From Tenericutes bacterium MZ-XQ (GTDB lineage Bacteria; Bacillota_I; Bacilli_A; Acholeplasmatales; Acholeplasmataceae): 64,000 nt of DNA. The notes beneath the pieces were generated by a model. It made no database searches, was not told the DNA's origin, and was given only the letters and a program-made list of their open reading frames with translations. Position numbers and translations under genes: made by a program. Shown here in pieces: positions 35,722 through 44,586 of the stretch. Each line of letters starts with the position of its first letter. Positions within the stretch are counted from its first letter, which is position 1. The stretch covers positions 2,093,200 through 2,157,199 of the forward strand of contig CP017950.1 in assembly GCA_002838205.1 (NCBI GenBank). Direction: 5' to 3'.

Positions 35722-36345
35722 TTATATTTCTTTAGAATAATAAGGTTCATTTTTGAACTCAGTTAATGTAAATCCGATTTTTTCAAGGTATTTATTATGT
35801 TTTTCTTGCCCAGGTTTTGTATATAACATCTTAAACCCTTTGTCTAAAAAAACTTGTTTTTTCTTTGTGTAGATGTACTCTGCTATCTTAAAATCTCGAT
35901 ACATTGGTGTAGTATAATCCACCCAAATATCAAGTTTATCTTCGTCTATTGCTCTTCCGATAAATAATCCGGCAGGTACAGTATTTCTATAAACAAAAAA
36001 CTTAAGTAATCCAGTCTGTTTTATATCATGCGATAAATGAATATATTCACTCATATCTTTTTTATAAACATCTATAAAATGTTCAAAATATGCATCATCT
36101 TGAACAGGAATTAGTTCAAATAAGTCTTTTTTACTATAAATTTGATATAAATAATACGAATTCACTAAAACAATACCTAAGTTCATAGCTGCTACAGGAT
36201 ATGAAGAAATTAAAATACCATAAACTGCAAAAATAAGTGATCCAGATAGATTAATCCATCTTAATCTTTTCACACTACTCATCACTAGTGAAATCAAGAC
36301 AATTAAACTAGCTACATACCCTACCCATTCAATCCAACTTGGCAT
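35722..36345 (-). CDS. YgjV-like membrane domain fused to a GNAT-like domain
   Basis: 207 residues. Three hydrophobic segments in the first 75 residues (VGYVASLIVLISLVM, SGSLIFAVYGILI, NLGIVLVNSYYLY) resemble the YgjV inner-membrane family. Residues 85-207 look like a GNAT acetyltransferase fold (LDIWVDYTTPMYRDFKIAEYIY, KHNKYLEKIGFTL). GAGAGG is about 11 bases before the ATG. The fusion has no assigned function; the GNAT call is tentative. Confidence 0.6.
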   Translation of the reverse strand: MPSWIEWVGYVASLIVLISLVMSSVKRLRWINLSGSLIFAVYGILISSYPVAAMNLGIVLVNSYYLYQIYSKKDLFELIPVQDDAYFEHFIDVYKKDMSEYIHLSHDIKQTGLLKFFVYRNTVPAGLFIGRAIDEDKLDIWVDYTTPMYRDFKIAEYIYTKKKQVFLDKGFKMLYTKPGQEKHNKYLEKIGFTLTEFKNEPYYSKEI

Positions 36346-36373
36346 AAAATCAAATCCTCTCTTTTTTATAGGT

Positions 36374-36399
36374 TAAAAAGAGCGTGCTAAGCACACTCT
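36374..36399 (-). terminator. Intrinsic terminator of rpoE
   Basis: A 9-bp stem AGAGTGTGC/GCACGCTCT (one G-T pair, loop TTA) followed by TTTTT on the minus strand, beginning 6 bases after the stop at 36405. Confidence 0.85.
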
Positions 36400-36404
36400 A
36401 TTCA

Positions 36405-36959
36405 TTAATCTTCATCATACATATCTTCGTAGTCGTCCATGATTTCATTATAATCATCTTCATCATAATCATCATCAAACTCTAAATCCACATCGTCATC
36501 TACATCATCTTCATCAGTAGATTTGATTGGAAGTTCTACATCGATATATTCTTTTTCTTCCTTGATTTCTTCGTCTTCTTCCTCTTCTTCATCCTCGTCA
36601 TCATCATCTACATCTTTTTCTTGTTCTTCAAGATCTTCGATATCAAATTCGGTGAAGTCTAAATCTTCTTCTACATCTTCTTCAACTTCATCAGGGGTAA
36701 CAAACGCATATCCGTCTTTATCCCACATCTCTAAGTTTCTTTCTTTCAAGTCCCATTTATCATCGCCAACATACACGAACTTAGCGCTTTGCGTTATATC
36801 CATATAAAGTTGCGTTAAGCGATCTACATCATCATCAGAAACATTCTTAATCTCTTTGATTTGTTTGATGATATCATGTATTGATATAGGCTCGCTATTT
36901 TCCTTTAACAAATGTTCAACAATATCAATCATTGACATTGATTTAAATTTATCGTTCAT
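36405..36959 (-). CDS. rpoE: RNA polymerase delta subunit
   Basis: 184 residues. The N-terminal HARE-HTH domain (about 1-85, SMIDIVEHLLKENSEPISI, FVYVGDDKWDLKER) is followed by an acidic tail of about 95 residues made mostly of Asp and Glu. This is the standard layout of the Firmicutes delta factor, which speeds polymerase recycling and raises promoter selectivity. TAGGAGG precedes the ATG, and a clear promoter (TTGCAA-17-TACAAT) drives it alone. Confidence 0.92.
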   Translation of the reverse strand: MNDKFKSMSMIDIVEHLLKENSEPISIHDIIKQIKEIKNVSDDDVDRLTQLYMDITQSAKFVYVGDDKWDLKERNLEMWDKDGYAFVTPDEVEEDVEEDLDFTEFDIEDLEEQEKDVDDDDEDEEEEEDEEIKEEKEYIDVELPIKSTDEDDVDDDVDLEFDDDYDEDDYNEIMDDYEDMYDED

Positions 36960-36982
36960 TTTTGCCTCCTAAAACCGTATAT

Positions 36983-37011
36983 ATTGTAAACGATTCATAC
37001 TCATTTTGCAA
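36983..37011 (-). promoter_or_regulatory. rpoE promoter
   Basis: The minus strand shows TTGCAA (37006-37011), 17 bp, TACAAT (36983-36988), 24 bp upstream of the ATG, right after the preceding operon. Confidence 0.65.
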
Positions 37012-37018
37012 GTTTTTT

Positions 37019-37303
37019 CTATGATAATCTTGTTAAAATAAGTACAATTGCCAAAATAACTGCTAAAACAATGAATAATTTTAACATTTTCTTCACAAAA
37101 GATAGTATACCTAAGACAATAATAATACCTGTAAACACAATACCGACGATTTTTATAACCTCGGGGAGTGGTACTATAAATTCTTGGTATAAACCAATCA
37201 GTTTTCCATCTATATCTAATGTGTCTTGCAAAAATGCATTAAATCTGTCATATAGACCTAGAAGAAATCCTTTAACTGTATCCCATAACGAGAAATTTAA
37301 CAT
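37019..37303 (-). CDS. Small membrane protein of unknown function
   Basis: 94 residues from the second ATG (37301-37303), chosen because TAGGAGG is 7 bases upstream; the first ATG abuts that site. Residues about 50-90 form two hydrophobic stretches (IVGIVFTGIIIVLGIL and LFIVLAVILAIVLIL) separated by a basic KKMLK turn. The N-terminal half is amphipathic. It follows recR closely and is likely the last gene of the dnaX-ybaB-recR operon. No family recognised. Confidence 0.65.
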   Translation of the reverse strand: MLNFSLWDTVKGFLLGLYDRFNAFLQDTLDIDGKLIGLYQEFIVPLPEVIKIVGIVFTGIIIVLGILSFVKKMLKLFIVLAVILAIVLILTRLS

Positions 37304-37314
37304 GGACATACCTC

Positions 37315-37905
37315 CTAATATTTCATTCTGTTTTCAACAGCTTTACTTAATGTTAACTCATCAGCATATTTCAAGTCAGCTCCAACAGGAAGACCTGATG
37401 CTAATCTTGTAATCTTTAATGTATCATTTTCATATAAAGATTTCAAAAATTTTGCAGTCATTTCACCTTCTACAGTTCCATTGGTCGCAATAATCATTTC
37501 ACTCGCATGTTTGATACGATCTGATAATGAATCAATGTTTAAATCTTTATCTGTGATGCCTCTAGAAAAATCTATGAGTCCACCTAAAACATGATATACG
37601 CCTTGATAAGAATTCATCTTTTCTAAAATGAAAACATCTTTAGCATCTGATACCACCATGATTTGTGTTTGATCTCTTGTCTCATCTGCGCAAATGTCGC
37701 ATAAATCATGATCGGTTAGCATATGGCACACAGGACAAGTTTTTATTTCCGATTTTAACTTTTTTAGATGTTCGCTAAAATCAATTAACTGTTCTTCTTC
37801 CATATCAGAAATCAAAAATAGTGCTAAACGTTCAGCGGTTTTTTCTCCGATGCCCGGCAATCTTTGAAAGTCATCCATGACTTTCTGTAAAATTTTGGGA
37901 ATCAT
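37315..37905 (-). CDS. recR: Recombination protein RecR
   Basis: 196 residues: helix-hairpin-helix start (FQRLPGIGEKTAERLALF), Cys4 zinc finger (CPVCHMLTDHDLCDIC) and Toprim domain (IMVVSDAKDVFILE, IIATNGTVEGEMTA). It works with RecF/RecO in loading RecA at gaps. The ATG shares its A with the ybaB stop codon, so translation is coupled; there is no separate ribosome site. Confidence 0.95.
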   Translation of the reverse strand: MIPKILQKVMDDFQRLPGIGEKTAERLALFLISDMEEEQLIDFSEHLKKLKSEIKTCPVCHMLTDHDLCDICADETRDQTQIMVVSDAKDVFILEKMNSYQGVYHVLGGLIDFSRGITDKDLNIDSLSDRIKHASEMIIATNGTVEGEMTAKFLKSLYENDTLKITRLASGLPVGADLKYADELTLSKAVENRMKY

Positions 37906-38195
37906 TAGAATCCAAAACCACCCATGCCACCAGAGAATTGGCCCATTGTTTCTTCCTGTTCTTTATCAATTTGCTTTAAAGCATCATTGACAGCTAATAA
38001 AATAGCATCTTGAAGTAATTCTACTTCTTCTAATACTTCTGGATTGATTTGTACATCAATGACTTGTCTTGTACCTTGCATAATGACTGTCACACCACTT
38101 GCTTTTCCGAAAAACTCTTTTCTTTCTAAAGCTTCTTGTGCTTCCATCATTTGTTTTTGAATCTTTTTGAGTTTGTTTAACATATTGGGATTCAT
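37905..38195 (-). CDS. YbaB/EbfC nucleoid-associated protein
   Basis: 96 residues in the usual dnaX-ybaB-recR order. KKIQKQMMEAQEALE forms the first helix, then VTVIMQGTRQVIDVQINPE and a Gly/Phe-rich tail. Members bind DNA as dimers. AAGGAG precedes the ATG. It is 1 base from dnaX. Confidence 0.93.
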   Translation of the reverse strand: MNPNMLNKLKKIQKQMMEAQEALERKEFFGKASGVTVIMQGTRQVIDVQINPEVLEEVELLQDAILLAVNDALKQIDKEQEETMGQFSGGMGGFGF

Positions 38196-38196
38196 T

Positions 38197-39843
38197 TTAT
38201 TGCTCCTTTACAATTACTTTCTCACCAAAATACTCTTTTGCTAAGCTTAGAGTTTCTGATGTTCTTTTTTCTTCTTTTAAATCTTTGTATAATTTCAAAT
38301 CATGTGGCGGTAACTTAGGTTTCTTTTGTCCTTTATGCCACAGATCTGCATATATTTCCTTAATCACAAGCCAATCAGATTTTAAAATAGCATAATATCC
38401 TTTAATTAAGTCATTCTTGTTATTAATGATTTCCAAGACTTGTTCATAAACCTCTTCATCATACATTTGTCTGCACATATCTAAATTATCATAAACTAAA
38501 AGCATATAATCAGAAACCGCTTCTAAATTCCCTTGATAGAGTAAATATGCAGCCATCTTTAGATGATCTTTTGGATAATCTTTTAAATACGACCATCCTT
38601 TTTGTAAGAGTTGCTTTTTATCTTTGTCGCCTTGATTAAGTATATGCTCAACGTCTTTAATCGTCACTAACGGCTCTAAATTTGTTGCTTGAACGGTTCT
38701 AACTTGTGTTTTAGATTGTTCCTTTAAACTTTGAATAGAAGCCTTTAAATCTAAAATAGTTGCTTCAAAATCGAGTTGCTTAATTGTTTGGTGTTCCATC
38801 ATTTTAATGAGTGCAAGTTCAACATATGCACGCTTTTGATGGGTCCATTTGATATCTTGTGATAATTTATTTAAAACTTCTAAGTAAAAATATATTTTTT
38901 CAATTGGGAAAACACTTAATAATTCGGTATATTTAGGTAAATCTACCTTCATGGTTTTCTCTATCAAAATATCTCTTAAAGCTAGAATTAAATCTGTAAC
39001 AATACGGCTAGTTTCTTTACCTTCAGCAATCAAATCTTTTAAAATGACAATTGCTTTTGAGACTTCTTTATTTACAATTGCCAGTAATATTTCCTTAAGT
39101 GCTGCTTTTGAAACTGAACCTGAAACTTGATGTACATCTTCTTCAGAGATTTCATCATCTGCATAAGATATTGCTTGGTCGAGTAAGCTTATCGCATCTC
39201 TTAATCCACCCTCAGCATTTTCAGCGATCGCAATGACTGCATCCTCAGTTATAGAAATTTGTTCTTTTTCAACAATCTCATTAAGTTTTTCAACCATATC
39301 TCTAGTTTCAATATTTTTAAAATCAAAACGTTGACATCTAGATAAAATGGTTGGTGGGATTTTATGAACTTCAGTGGTTGCTAAAATAAATATCACATGT
39401 TTTGGTGGTTCTTCTAATGTTTTTAAAAGTGCATTAAATGCACCTGTTGTTAACATATGAACTTCATCGATGATATAAACTTTAAAATTACCAACTGATG
39501 GCATGTATTTTACTTTATCGCGAAGTTCTCGAATTTCATCGACACCATTATTTGATGCGGCATCAATTTCAATCACATCAGGAATATCACCACGATCAAT
39601 CCCTTTACATACATCACATTTGTTACAAGGACTACCGTTTATTGGAGATAAACAGTTGACCGCTTTCGCAAAAATCTTTGCAATCGATGTTTTTCCGGTT
39701 CCTCTTGGACCGCTAAATAGATAAGCATGTTGAATCTTATCATGCATAAGTGCATTTTGTAATGTCTTTATGATGACTTTTTGACCAGCAACTTCTTCAA
39801 AAGCTTTAGGTCTATACGCTCTATATAATGCTACATATGCCAT
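38197..39843 (-). CDS. dnaX: DNA polymerase III subunit gamma/tau
   Basis: 548 residues from ATG 39841-39843 (MAYVALYRAYRP), 9 bases after GGTGG; the ATG three codons earlier touches that site. Walker A SGPRGTGKTS, zinc Cys set (CLSPINGSPCNKCDVC), Walker B YIIDEVHML, and LLKTLEEPP plus the sensor ILATTE. The C-terminal part is about 190 residues of divergent helical sequence. It is the clamp-loader ATPase. It leads the dnaX-ybaB-recR operon behind a TATAAT at 39873-39878. Confidence 0.95.
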   Translation of the reverse strand: MAYVALYRAYRPKAFEEVAGQKVIIKTLQNALMHDKIQHAYLFSGPRGTGKTSIAKIFAKAVNCLSPINGSPCNKCDVCKGIDRGDIPDVIEIDAASNNGVDEIRELRDKVKYMPSVGNFKVYIIDEVHMLTTGAFNALLKTLEEPPKHVIFILATTEVHKIPPTILSRCQRFDFKNIETRDMVEKLNEIVEKEQISITEDAVIAIAENAEGGLRDAISLLDQAISYADDEISEEDVHQVSGSVSKAALKEILLAIVNKEVSKAIVILKDLIAEGKETSRIVTDLILALRDILIEKTMKVDLPKYTELLSVFPIEKIYFYLEVLNKLSQDIKWTHQKRAYVELALIKMMEHQTIKQLDFEATILDLKASIQSLKEQSKTQVRTVQATNLEPLVTIKDVEHILNQGDKDKKQLLQKGWSYLKDYPKDHLKMAAYLLYQGNLEAVSDYMLLVYDNLDMCRQMYDEEVYEQVLEIINNKNDLIKGYYAILKSDWLVIKEIYADLWHKGQKKPKLPPHDLKLYKDLKEEKRTSETLSLAKEYFGEKVIVKEQ

Positions 39844-39900
39844 AATATTCATCCACCCTTTCTATCTTTTTTATTATAACATATATGATATGTTAATAGG

Positions 39901-41247
39901 TTATTTTCCTAAGCAAAATTTCGAGAATAATTCATTTAATAAATCATCTTGATAATACTCACCTAATATTTCACCTAATGACTTCCAAGCTTGAGTTAAA
40001 TCAATCGCGTAAACATCAACTGGCATATCAAGTTCAATCGATGATAAAACATTAAGCAGTGATGTTCTTGCTTCTTTAACTTTTTGGATGTGTCTAACGT
40101 TTGATAAATAATTAAAATCTCTTGAATCAATGTCTTCAAGTGATAATAACTTCAATATCGCTTTTTCCAAATCTTTTAAACCTTCTTTAGTCAGTGTAGA
40201 AATCTGTAGAACCTCTTCTAGTTGTAAAGCTTTTGGAAGATCTGCTTTATTTGCAATTATCAAACGCTTTTTATCTTTTGTTAGCTCTAGTAAATCTTTA
40301 TCTTCTTTAGATATAGCTTTACTTTGATCCAAAACTAATAATATAAGTTCTGCATCTGTAATTGCCTTTTTAGAGCGATTTACACCAATCTTCTCAACAA
40401 CATCTTCTGTCTCCCTAATGCCGGCAGTATCAATGAGTTTCAACGTTACACCATTTACATTAATATAAGCCTCAATCGTATCTCTAGTTGTTCCTTCAAT
40501 ATCTGTAACAATTGCTTTTTCTTCATTTAATAATGCATTTAGCAAACTTGATTTTCCAACATTCGGTTTACCAACAATAGCTGTTTTTACACCATCTCTG
40601 ATGAGTTGATTTTTCTCTGACTCTTTCAGTAAATCATTGATTTCAACAATCAATGCTTCTGTCTTTGGTTTAATAATTTCTTTACTCATGATGATGGCAT
40701 CATCATATTCCGGATAATCAATATTCACTTCAATTTGTGCAATAATTGTTAGAAGTTTTGATCTTAAATTTCTAATCAGTTTCGATGTTTCTTTTTGAAC
40801 TCCTAAGTTAGCAATTTTTAAAGCTTTTTCGCTTTTCGCATGAATCAGATCCATGATAGATTCTGCTTCAACTAAATCAATTCTTCCATTTAAATATGCA
40901 CGCTCACTAAACTCACCAGGTTCAGCTAATCTGATATCCATATCTAGTATACGATCCAATACCTTTTGCGTGATTAAAATACCACCATGCGTTGATACTT
41001 CAACAGTATCTTCTGCAGTAAATGATTTGGGCCCCTTCATCACTGTGACCATCACTTCATCCAAAACAGACATATCTTCGTTTAAGACATGTCCATAGTG
41101 AACGGTATGAGATTTAACTTTGGTCAAATCTCTTCCTTTAAATATTTTATTGAATTCAAAAATTGCAGTTTCACCTGAAATCCTAATAACTGAAATGCCT
41201 GCAGTCCCAAAGGCTGTAGCTATCGCAGCTATATTTTCTAAATTCAT
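39901..41247 (-). CDS. mnmE: tRNA modification GTPase MnmE
   Basis: 448 residues. N-terminal tetrahydrofolate-binding domain (IAAIATAFGTAGISVIRISG), helical part, and G domain (about 215-370) with VGKPNVGKSSL, DTAG and NKAD. The C-terminal catalytic Cys motif is FCLGK. With MnmG it builds the 5-carboxymethylaminomethyl group on U34 of tRNAs. The ATG overlaps the mgtC-like stop by 4 bases. Confidence 0.96.
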   Translation of the reverse strand: MNLENIAAIATAFGTAGISVIRISGETAIFEFNKIFKGRDLTKVKSHTVHYGHVLNEDMSVLDEVMVTVMKGPKSFTAEDTVEVSTHGGILITQKVLDRILDMDIRLAEPGEFSERAYLNGRIDLVEAESIMDLIHAKSEKALKIANLGVQKETSKLIRNLRSKLLTIIAQIEVNIDYPEYDDAIIMSKEIIKPKTEALIVEINDLLKESEKNQLIRDGVKTAIVGKPNVGKSSLLNALLNEEKAIVTDIEGTTRDTIEAYINVNGVTLKLIDTAGIRETEDVVEKIGVNRSKKAITDAELILLVLDQSKAISKEDKDLLELTKDKKRLIIANKADLPKALQLEEVLQISTLTKEGLKDLEKAILKLLSLEDIDSRDFNYLSNVRHIQKVKEARTSLLNVLSSIELDMPVDVYAIDLTQAWKSLGEILGEYYQDDLLNELFSKFCLGK

Positions 41248-41765
41248 GATTTGTTTTCTCTTTCTGTATTTTCCTGTCTATCTTGTGGTTTAAATGGATT
41301 AAAGCCTCTAACAATATCTCTTACAAGTACTAAAATGACCATAAATAAACCTAATATTGTTCCTACTAAGATATAACCACTACCTAAAATAAGTCCAACC
41401 ATCGCAGTAACCCAAATGGTCGCCGCAGTAGTAATACCTTTGACCACATGTGCCTGATCTTTAATGATAACACCAGCACCGACAAAACCAATACCAGTAA
41501 CAACTTGTGCAATTACTCTTTGTTGCTCAGCATCTATTGCTAAGCCGCCTTGTGCAAGTCCAATTTGATATTCGAACATGAGTCTTTGCATAATTGCAAT
41601 ACCAGCTGAACCCATCGCTACTAAGATATGCGATGATAATCCTGCTGCTTTACCTACATTTTGTCTTTCTAATCCAACAAATGCTGATATTAAGTAAGTT
41701 AGCACTAAAGGTAAAATAATTTTAACTAGAATTTCTTCTAAAGATAAATTTAAATCTAATATCAT
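41244..41765 (-). CDS. MgtC/SapB-family membrane protein
   Basis: 173 residues with four or five hydrophobic helices. MgtC blocks are LTYLISAFVGLERQ, HILVAMGSAG, GIGFVGAGVIIKD, and GITTAATIWVTAMVGL. The short cytoplasmic tail of large MgtC proteins is missing, as in the SapB subgroup. Role in magnesium or membrane physiology is unclear. Overlaps both neighbours by 4 bases, so it is embedded in the DHH-ttcA-mnmE operon. Confidence 0.88.
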   Translation of the reverse strand: MILDLNLSLEEILVKIILPLVLTYLISAFVGLERQNVGKAAGLSSHILVAMGSAGIAIMQRLMFEYQIGLAQGGLAIDAEQQRVIAQVVTGIGFVGAGVIIKDQAHVVKGITTAATIWVTAMVGLILGSGYILVGTILGLFMVILVLVRDIVRGFNPFKPQDRQENTERENKS

Positions 41766-42628
41766 GATTTTTTCTCCCTTTCTTCATAAATCTTATTGAA
41801 ATGTATCTTTTCATTATTTTTAACGTAACCTAAAATTGCATCGATATTAACATTAGTTGCAGCTGTGTAAATAGATTGATCAATATCAGGGTTAATCTTT
41901 CTTAGATTATCAATTAACTCTTTGATTTCTCTACGTTTAGAACTTGTTTTCTCAGCTACTACAGTACAACCACAGTTCATCGATTGTATACCACTTTTTT
42001 TAATCCATCTGATAATATCTTTCTCTTTCATTTGCATCATCGGTCTAATTAATTCAATATCCTCGAAATTATCTGCCTTAATTTTTGGAACCATCGTCTT
42101 AAATTGTCCACCATAAAATATATTGAGTAATGTCGTTTCAATAACATCATCAAAATGATGCCCTAATGCAAGTTTATTACATCCTAATTCTTTAGCTGCG
42201 TTGTATAAGAATCCCCTTCTCATACGTGCACACATATAACAAGGATTTTCTTTGGCTATTTTACCTACAACTTTGAATATTTCAGAATTTCTAATTTCTA
42301 ACGGGATATTCAAATATTTACAGTTGTTTTCTAAGAGTTCTCGATTGACATCTCTAAATCCTGGATCCATCGATAAGAAGACAACTTCAAATGGGATTTT
42401 ATTATGTTTTTTTAGCTCTTGAAAAAGTTTTGCTAGTATCAAACTGTCTTTACCACCTGATATACCAACTGCAATCCTATCCCCTGGTTCAACTAAGTTG
42501 TATTCATTAATTGCTTTTACAAATGGTCTAAAGATGTCTTTTTTATATGTCGTCACTAAGCTTTTTTCAATGTCTATAAGTGATGCTTTAGGGTTTTCAA
42601 CGATAATCGTTTGACACTCCTGAATCAT
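41762..42628 (-). CDS. TtcA-like PP-loop tRNA thiolation enzyme
   Basis: 288 residues. PP-loop GISGGKDSLILA, then CYMCARMRRG holding the C-x-x-C pair for the [4Fe-4S] cluster, GHHFDDVIETTLLN and IRPMMQMKEKDI. These identify the TtcA group, which thiolates cytidine 32 of tRNA. A C-terminal NCGCTV motif adds more cysteines. Near mnmE, a tRNA modification role fits. Confidence 0.82.
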   Translation of the reverse strand: MIQECQTIIVENPKASLIDIEKSLVTTYKKDIFRPFVKAINEYNLVEPGDRIAVGISGGKDSLILAKLFQELKKHNKIPFEVVFLSMDPGFRDVNRELLENNCKYLNIPLEIRNSEIFKVVGKIAKENPCYMCARMRRGFLYNAAKELGCNKLALGHHFDDVIETTLLNIFYGGQFKTMVPKIKADNFEDIELIRPMMQMKEKDIIRWIKKSGIQSMNCGCTVVAEKTSSKRREIKELIDNLRKINPDIDQSIYTAATNVNIDAILGYVKNNEKIHFNKIYEEREKKS

Positions 42629-42629
42629 A

Positions 42630-43571
42630 TTATGCCTCTTCTTTATAAGCTTTTACAACTGCTTCACAATCTTTAGTAAAATCAGTCAATTGTTCCCAGT
42701 TTTCTAATCTACATCCTGCAGCTTTAGCATGGCCGCCACCACCATATTGATTAGCGAGTTCATTAATTGTTGGTCCATTTGATCTAAGTCTGATTCTTAT
42801 TTCATTAGGATACTCAATAAATAATGCCCACACAGGATATCCATCGATACCAGATAATAAGTTTACAACAGATGCAGCTTGTTCATCAGACACATTATAT
42901 TTTTCAATAATATCTCTTGTCATTTTCAGATATATAAATCCATCAGCAGTCTCAAAGTTTGAATATACATAACCCTTGAGAGCTGCCATTTCTAAAGTAT
43001 CTCTACTTAACTTTGAATCGATATATTCAACATCTACACCTTTAGATAACAACATACCTGCAAGTTGATGTGTAATATTTGATACACCTCTATATCTAAA
43101 TCTACCAGTATCTGTAACAATACCAGTATATAGCGCAATAGCGCCTTCTTTAGACAGTTTAAGTTCATCTTTAAATGTGTAATAGAAATATGAAATCATT
43201 TGAGCACATGATGGAAAATCTGTTTGTACCCATCTAATATCGCCATAATTATCCACAGGAATATGATGATCTATTTTAATTAAATATTTCCCCATGTTAT
43301 ATCTTGGATCACTGATGCGTTCCTCAGTAGCTGTGTCGACTACAATCACCAATGCATCAACATATTGATCATCAGTGATTGTGTCTACTTTACCTACATA
43401 ATCTACGAAGTCAGATGTTTGTCCAACAACATATACTTCCTTGTTTGGAAAAGATGATTTAATGATATCTTTTAATCCAAACTGCGAACCATAACAATCT
43501 CCATCTGGACGTTTGTGTCCATGAATGATAATGGTCTCGTACTCTTTAATTTTATTTAGTATTTTTTGCAT
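42630..43571 (-). CDS. DHH-family phosphoesterase (NrnA-like), copy 1
   Basis: 313 residues from ATG 43569-43571 (AAAGGG 9 bases upstream), overlapping the upstream DHH gene by 20 bases. DHH domain: HGHKRPDGDCYGSQ, VVDTATEER and KIDHHIPVDNYGD. DHHA1 domain: GGGGHAKAAGCRLE. The family includes NrnA, which degrades nano-RNAs and pAp. Its neighbour is a diverged paralogue. Confidence 0.87.
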   Translation of the reverse strand: MQKILNKIKEYETIIIHGHKRPDGDCYGSQFGLKDIIKSSFPNKEVYVVGQTSDFVDYVGKVDTITDDQYVDALVIVVDTATEERISDPRYNMGKYLIKIDHHIPVDNYGDIRWVQTDFPSCAQMISYFYYTFKDELKLSKEGAIALYTGIVTDTGRFRYRGVSNITHQLAGMLLSKGVDVEYIDSKLSRDTLEMAALKGYVYSNFETADGFIYLKMTRDIIEKYNVSDEQAASVVNLLSGIDGYPVWALFIEYPNEIRIRLRSNGPTINELANQYGGGGHAKAAGCRLENWEQLTDFTKDCEAVVKAYKEEA

Positions 43572-44511
43572 AATGTTTCGCCCTTTCATCAAAATCTTTT
43601 AATACTAATTCTACTTCGTTCCAATCTTTTAAACTCGCGCCACAAGCATTATTGTGTCCGCCTCCGCCATATTTTTTAGCAATATCAACAATCGTTATCC
43701 CTCTGGATCTAAACTCACCCACAATGACGTTGTTTTCAACATCCTCAGTGAAATTTGCCCAAATCGGAACTTCTATGATACCTGCCATTTGATTAACCAT
43801 ACCTCTAGAAATGCTTTGAAAATCTAAACCACTTTCTTCAATGACTGATTGATCATTTTTACGATATGCTACATAGTTTTCAGTAAGTTCAAAATTTTGA
43901 AATAACTGTTTTGTTTTTCTCTTCTTTAAAGGTTCTGTGTATATATAATCATAAAATGATTGAATTTCCGGATTAAATTTATGAATATATGATGCTAATT
44001 CAAATGTTTGTGATGGATTAGCCATATATAGAAATCTACCAGTATCAGTTACCATACCACCATAGAGGTAGGTTGCTGCTTCAGAGGTGATTTTATACTC
44101 AAATGTTCTAGCCAAATCGACGACCATCTCTGCTGCTGATGCAAACGCTGGATCTTTATAAAATATCGATACATTTGCTACATCAGTGTCATTTTGATGA
44201 TGATCAATGATAATAATATCTTTAGCTAATTGATAACGATCGTCACTAATCATTCTAGTTACAGAAACATCTGTAATAACGGCTAATGCATCTTTGTATG
44301 TATCATCAGATATATCATCCATTTCTGCTAAATAGCTCATATCGTTAAGATCACCTACGACATAAATCTGCTTATCTGGATAGTTTTCTTTAAGTAATAA
44401 TGAGAGTCCATATTGTGATCCGATTGCATCCATATCAGGTCTTTGATGTCTGTGGATGATAATCTTTTGATATGACTCTATCATTCGTTTAATTTCGTGT
44501 TTTATATTCAT
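43552..44511 (-). CDS. DHH-family phosphoesterase (NrnA-like), copy 2
   Basis: 319 residues, paralogue of the downstream gene. HRHQRPDMDAIGSQYG, VITDVSVTRM, IIDHHQNDTD and GGGGHNNACGASLKD. In copy 1 the second motif reads VVDTATEER, whereas here it is VITDVSVTR, so active-site details may differ. AAGGAATTATC precedes the ATG. First gene of the DHH-DHH-ttcA-mgtC-mnmE operon; a TATAAT is at 44533-44538. Confidence 0.85.
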   Translation of the reverse strand: MNIKHEIKRMIESYQKIIIHRHQRPDMDAIGSQYGLSLLLKENYPDKQIYVVGDLNDMSYLAEMDDISDDTYKDALAVITDVSVTRMISDDRYQLAKDIIIIDHHQNDTDVANVSIFYKDPAFASAAEMVVDLARTFEYKITSEAATYLYGGMVTDTGRFLYMANPSQTFELASYIHKFNPEIQSFYDYIYTEPLKKRKTKQLFQNFELTENYVAYRKNDQSVIEESGLDFQSISRGMVNQMAGIIEVPIWANFTEDVENNVIVGEFRSRGITIVDIAKKYGGGGHNNACGASLKDWNEVELVLKDFDERAKHYAKNTK

Positions 44512-44559
44512 GATAATTCCTTTCTTTTACGGATTATAATAGTATATCATATATGGATT

Positions 44560-44586
44560 AAAAAAGCGATTATTCATCGCTTTTTT
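44560..44586 (-). terminator. Intrinsic terminator overlapping the stop of the 44570 gene
   Basis: An 11-bp stem, AAAAAAGCGAT with ATCGCTTTTTT, overlaps the last codons of the gene ending at 44570, with a T run on the minus strand. It separates that gene from the DHH operon. Confidence 0.8.

Noticed and set aside
36523..36807. Plus-strand frame rich in Ser
   Set aside because: It is the mirror of the Asp/Glu codons of the rpoE acidic tail, with no ribosome site or promoter.
39870..39900. AACATAT/ATATGTT inverted repeat before dnaX as an operator
   Set aside because: It is short and all AT around a -10-like TATAAT; chance occurrence is likely in this AT-rich DNA.
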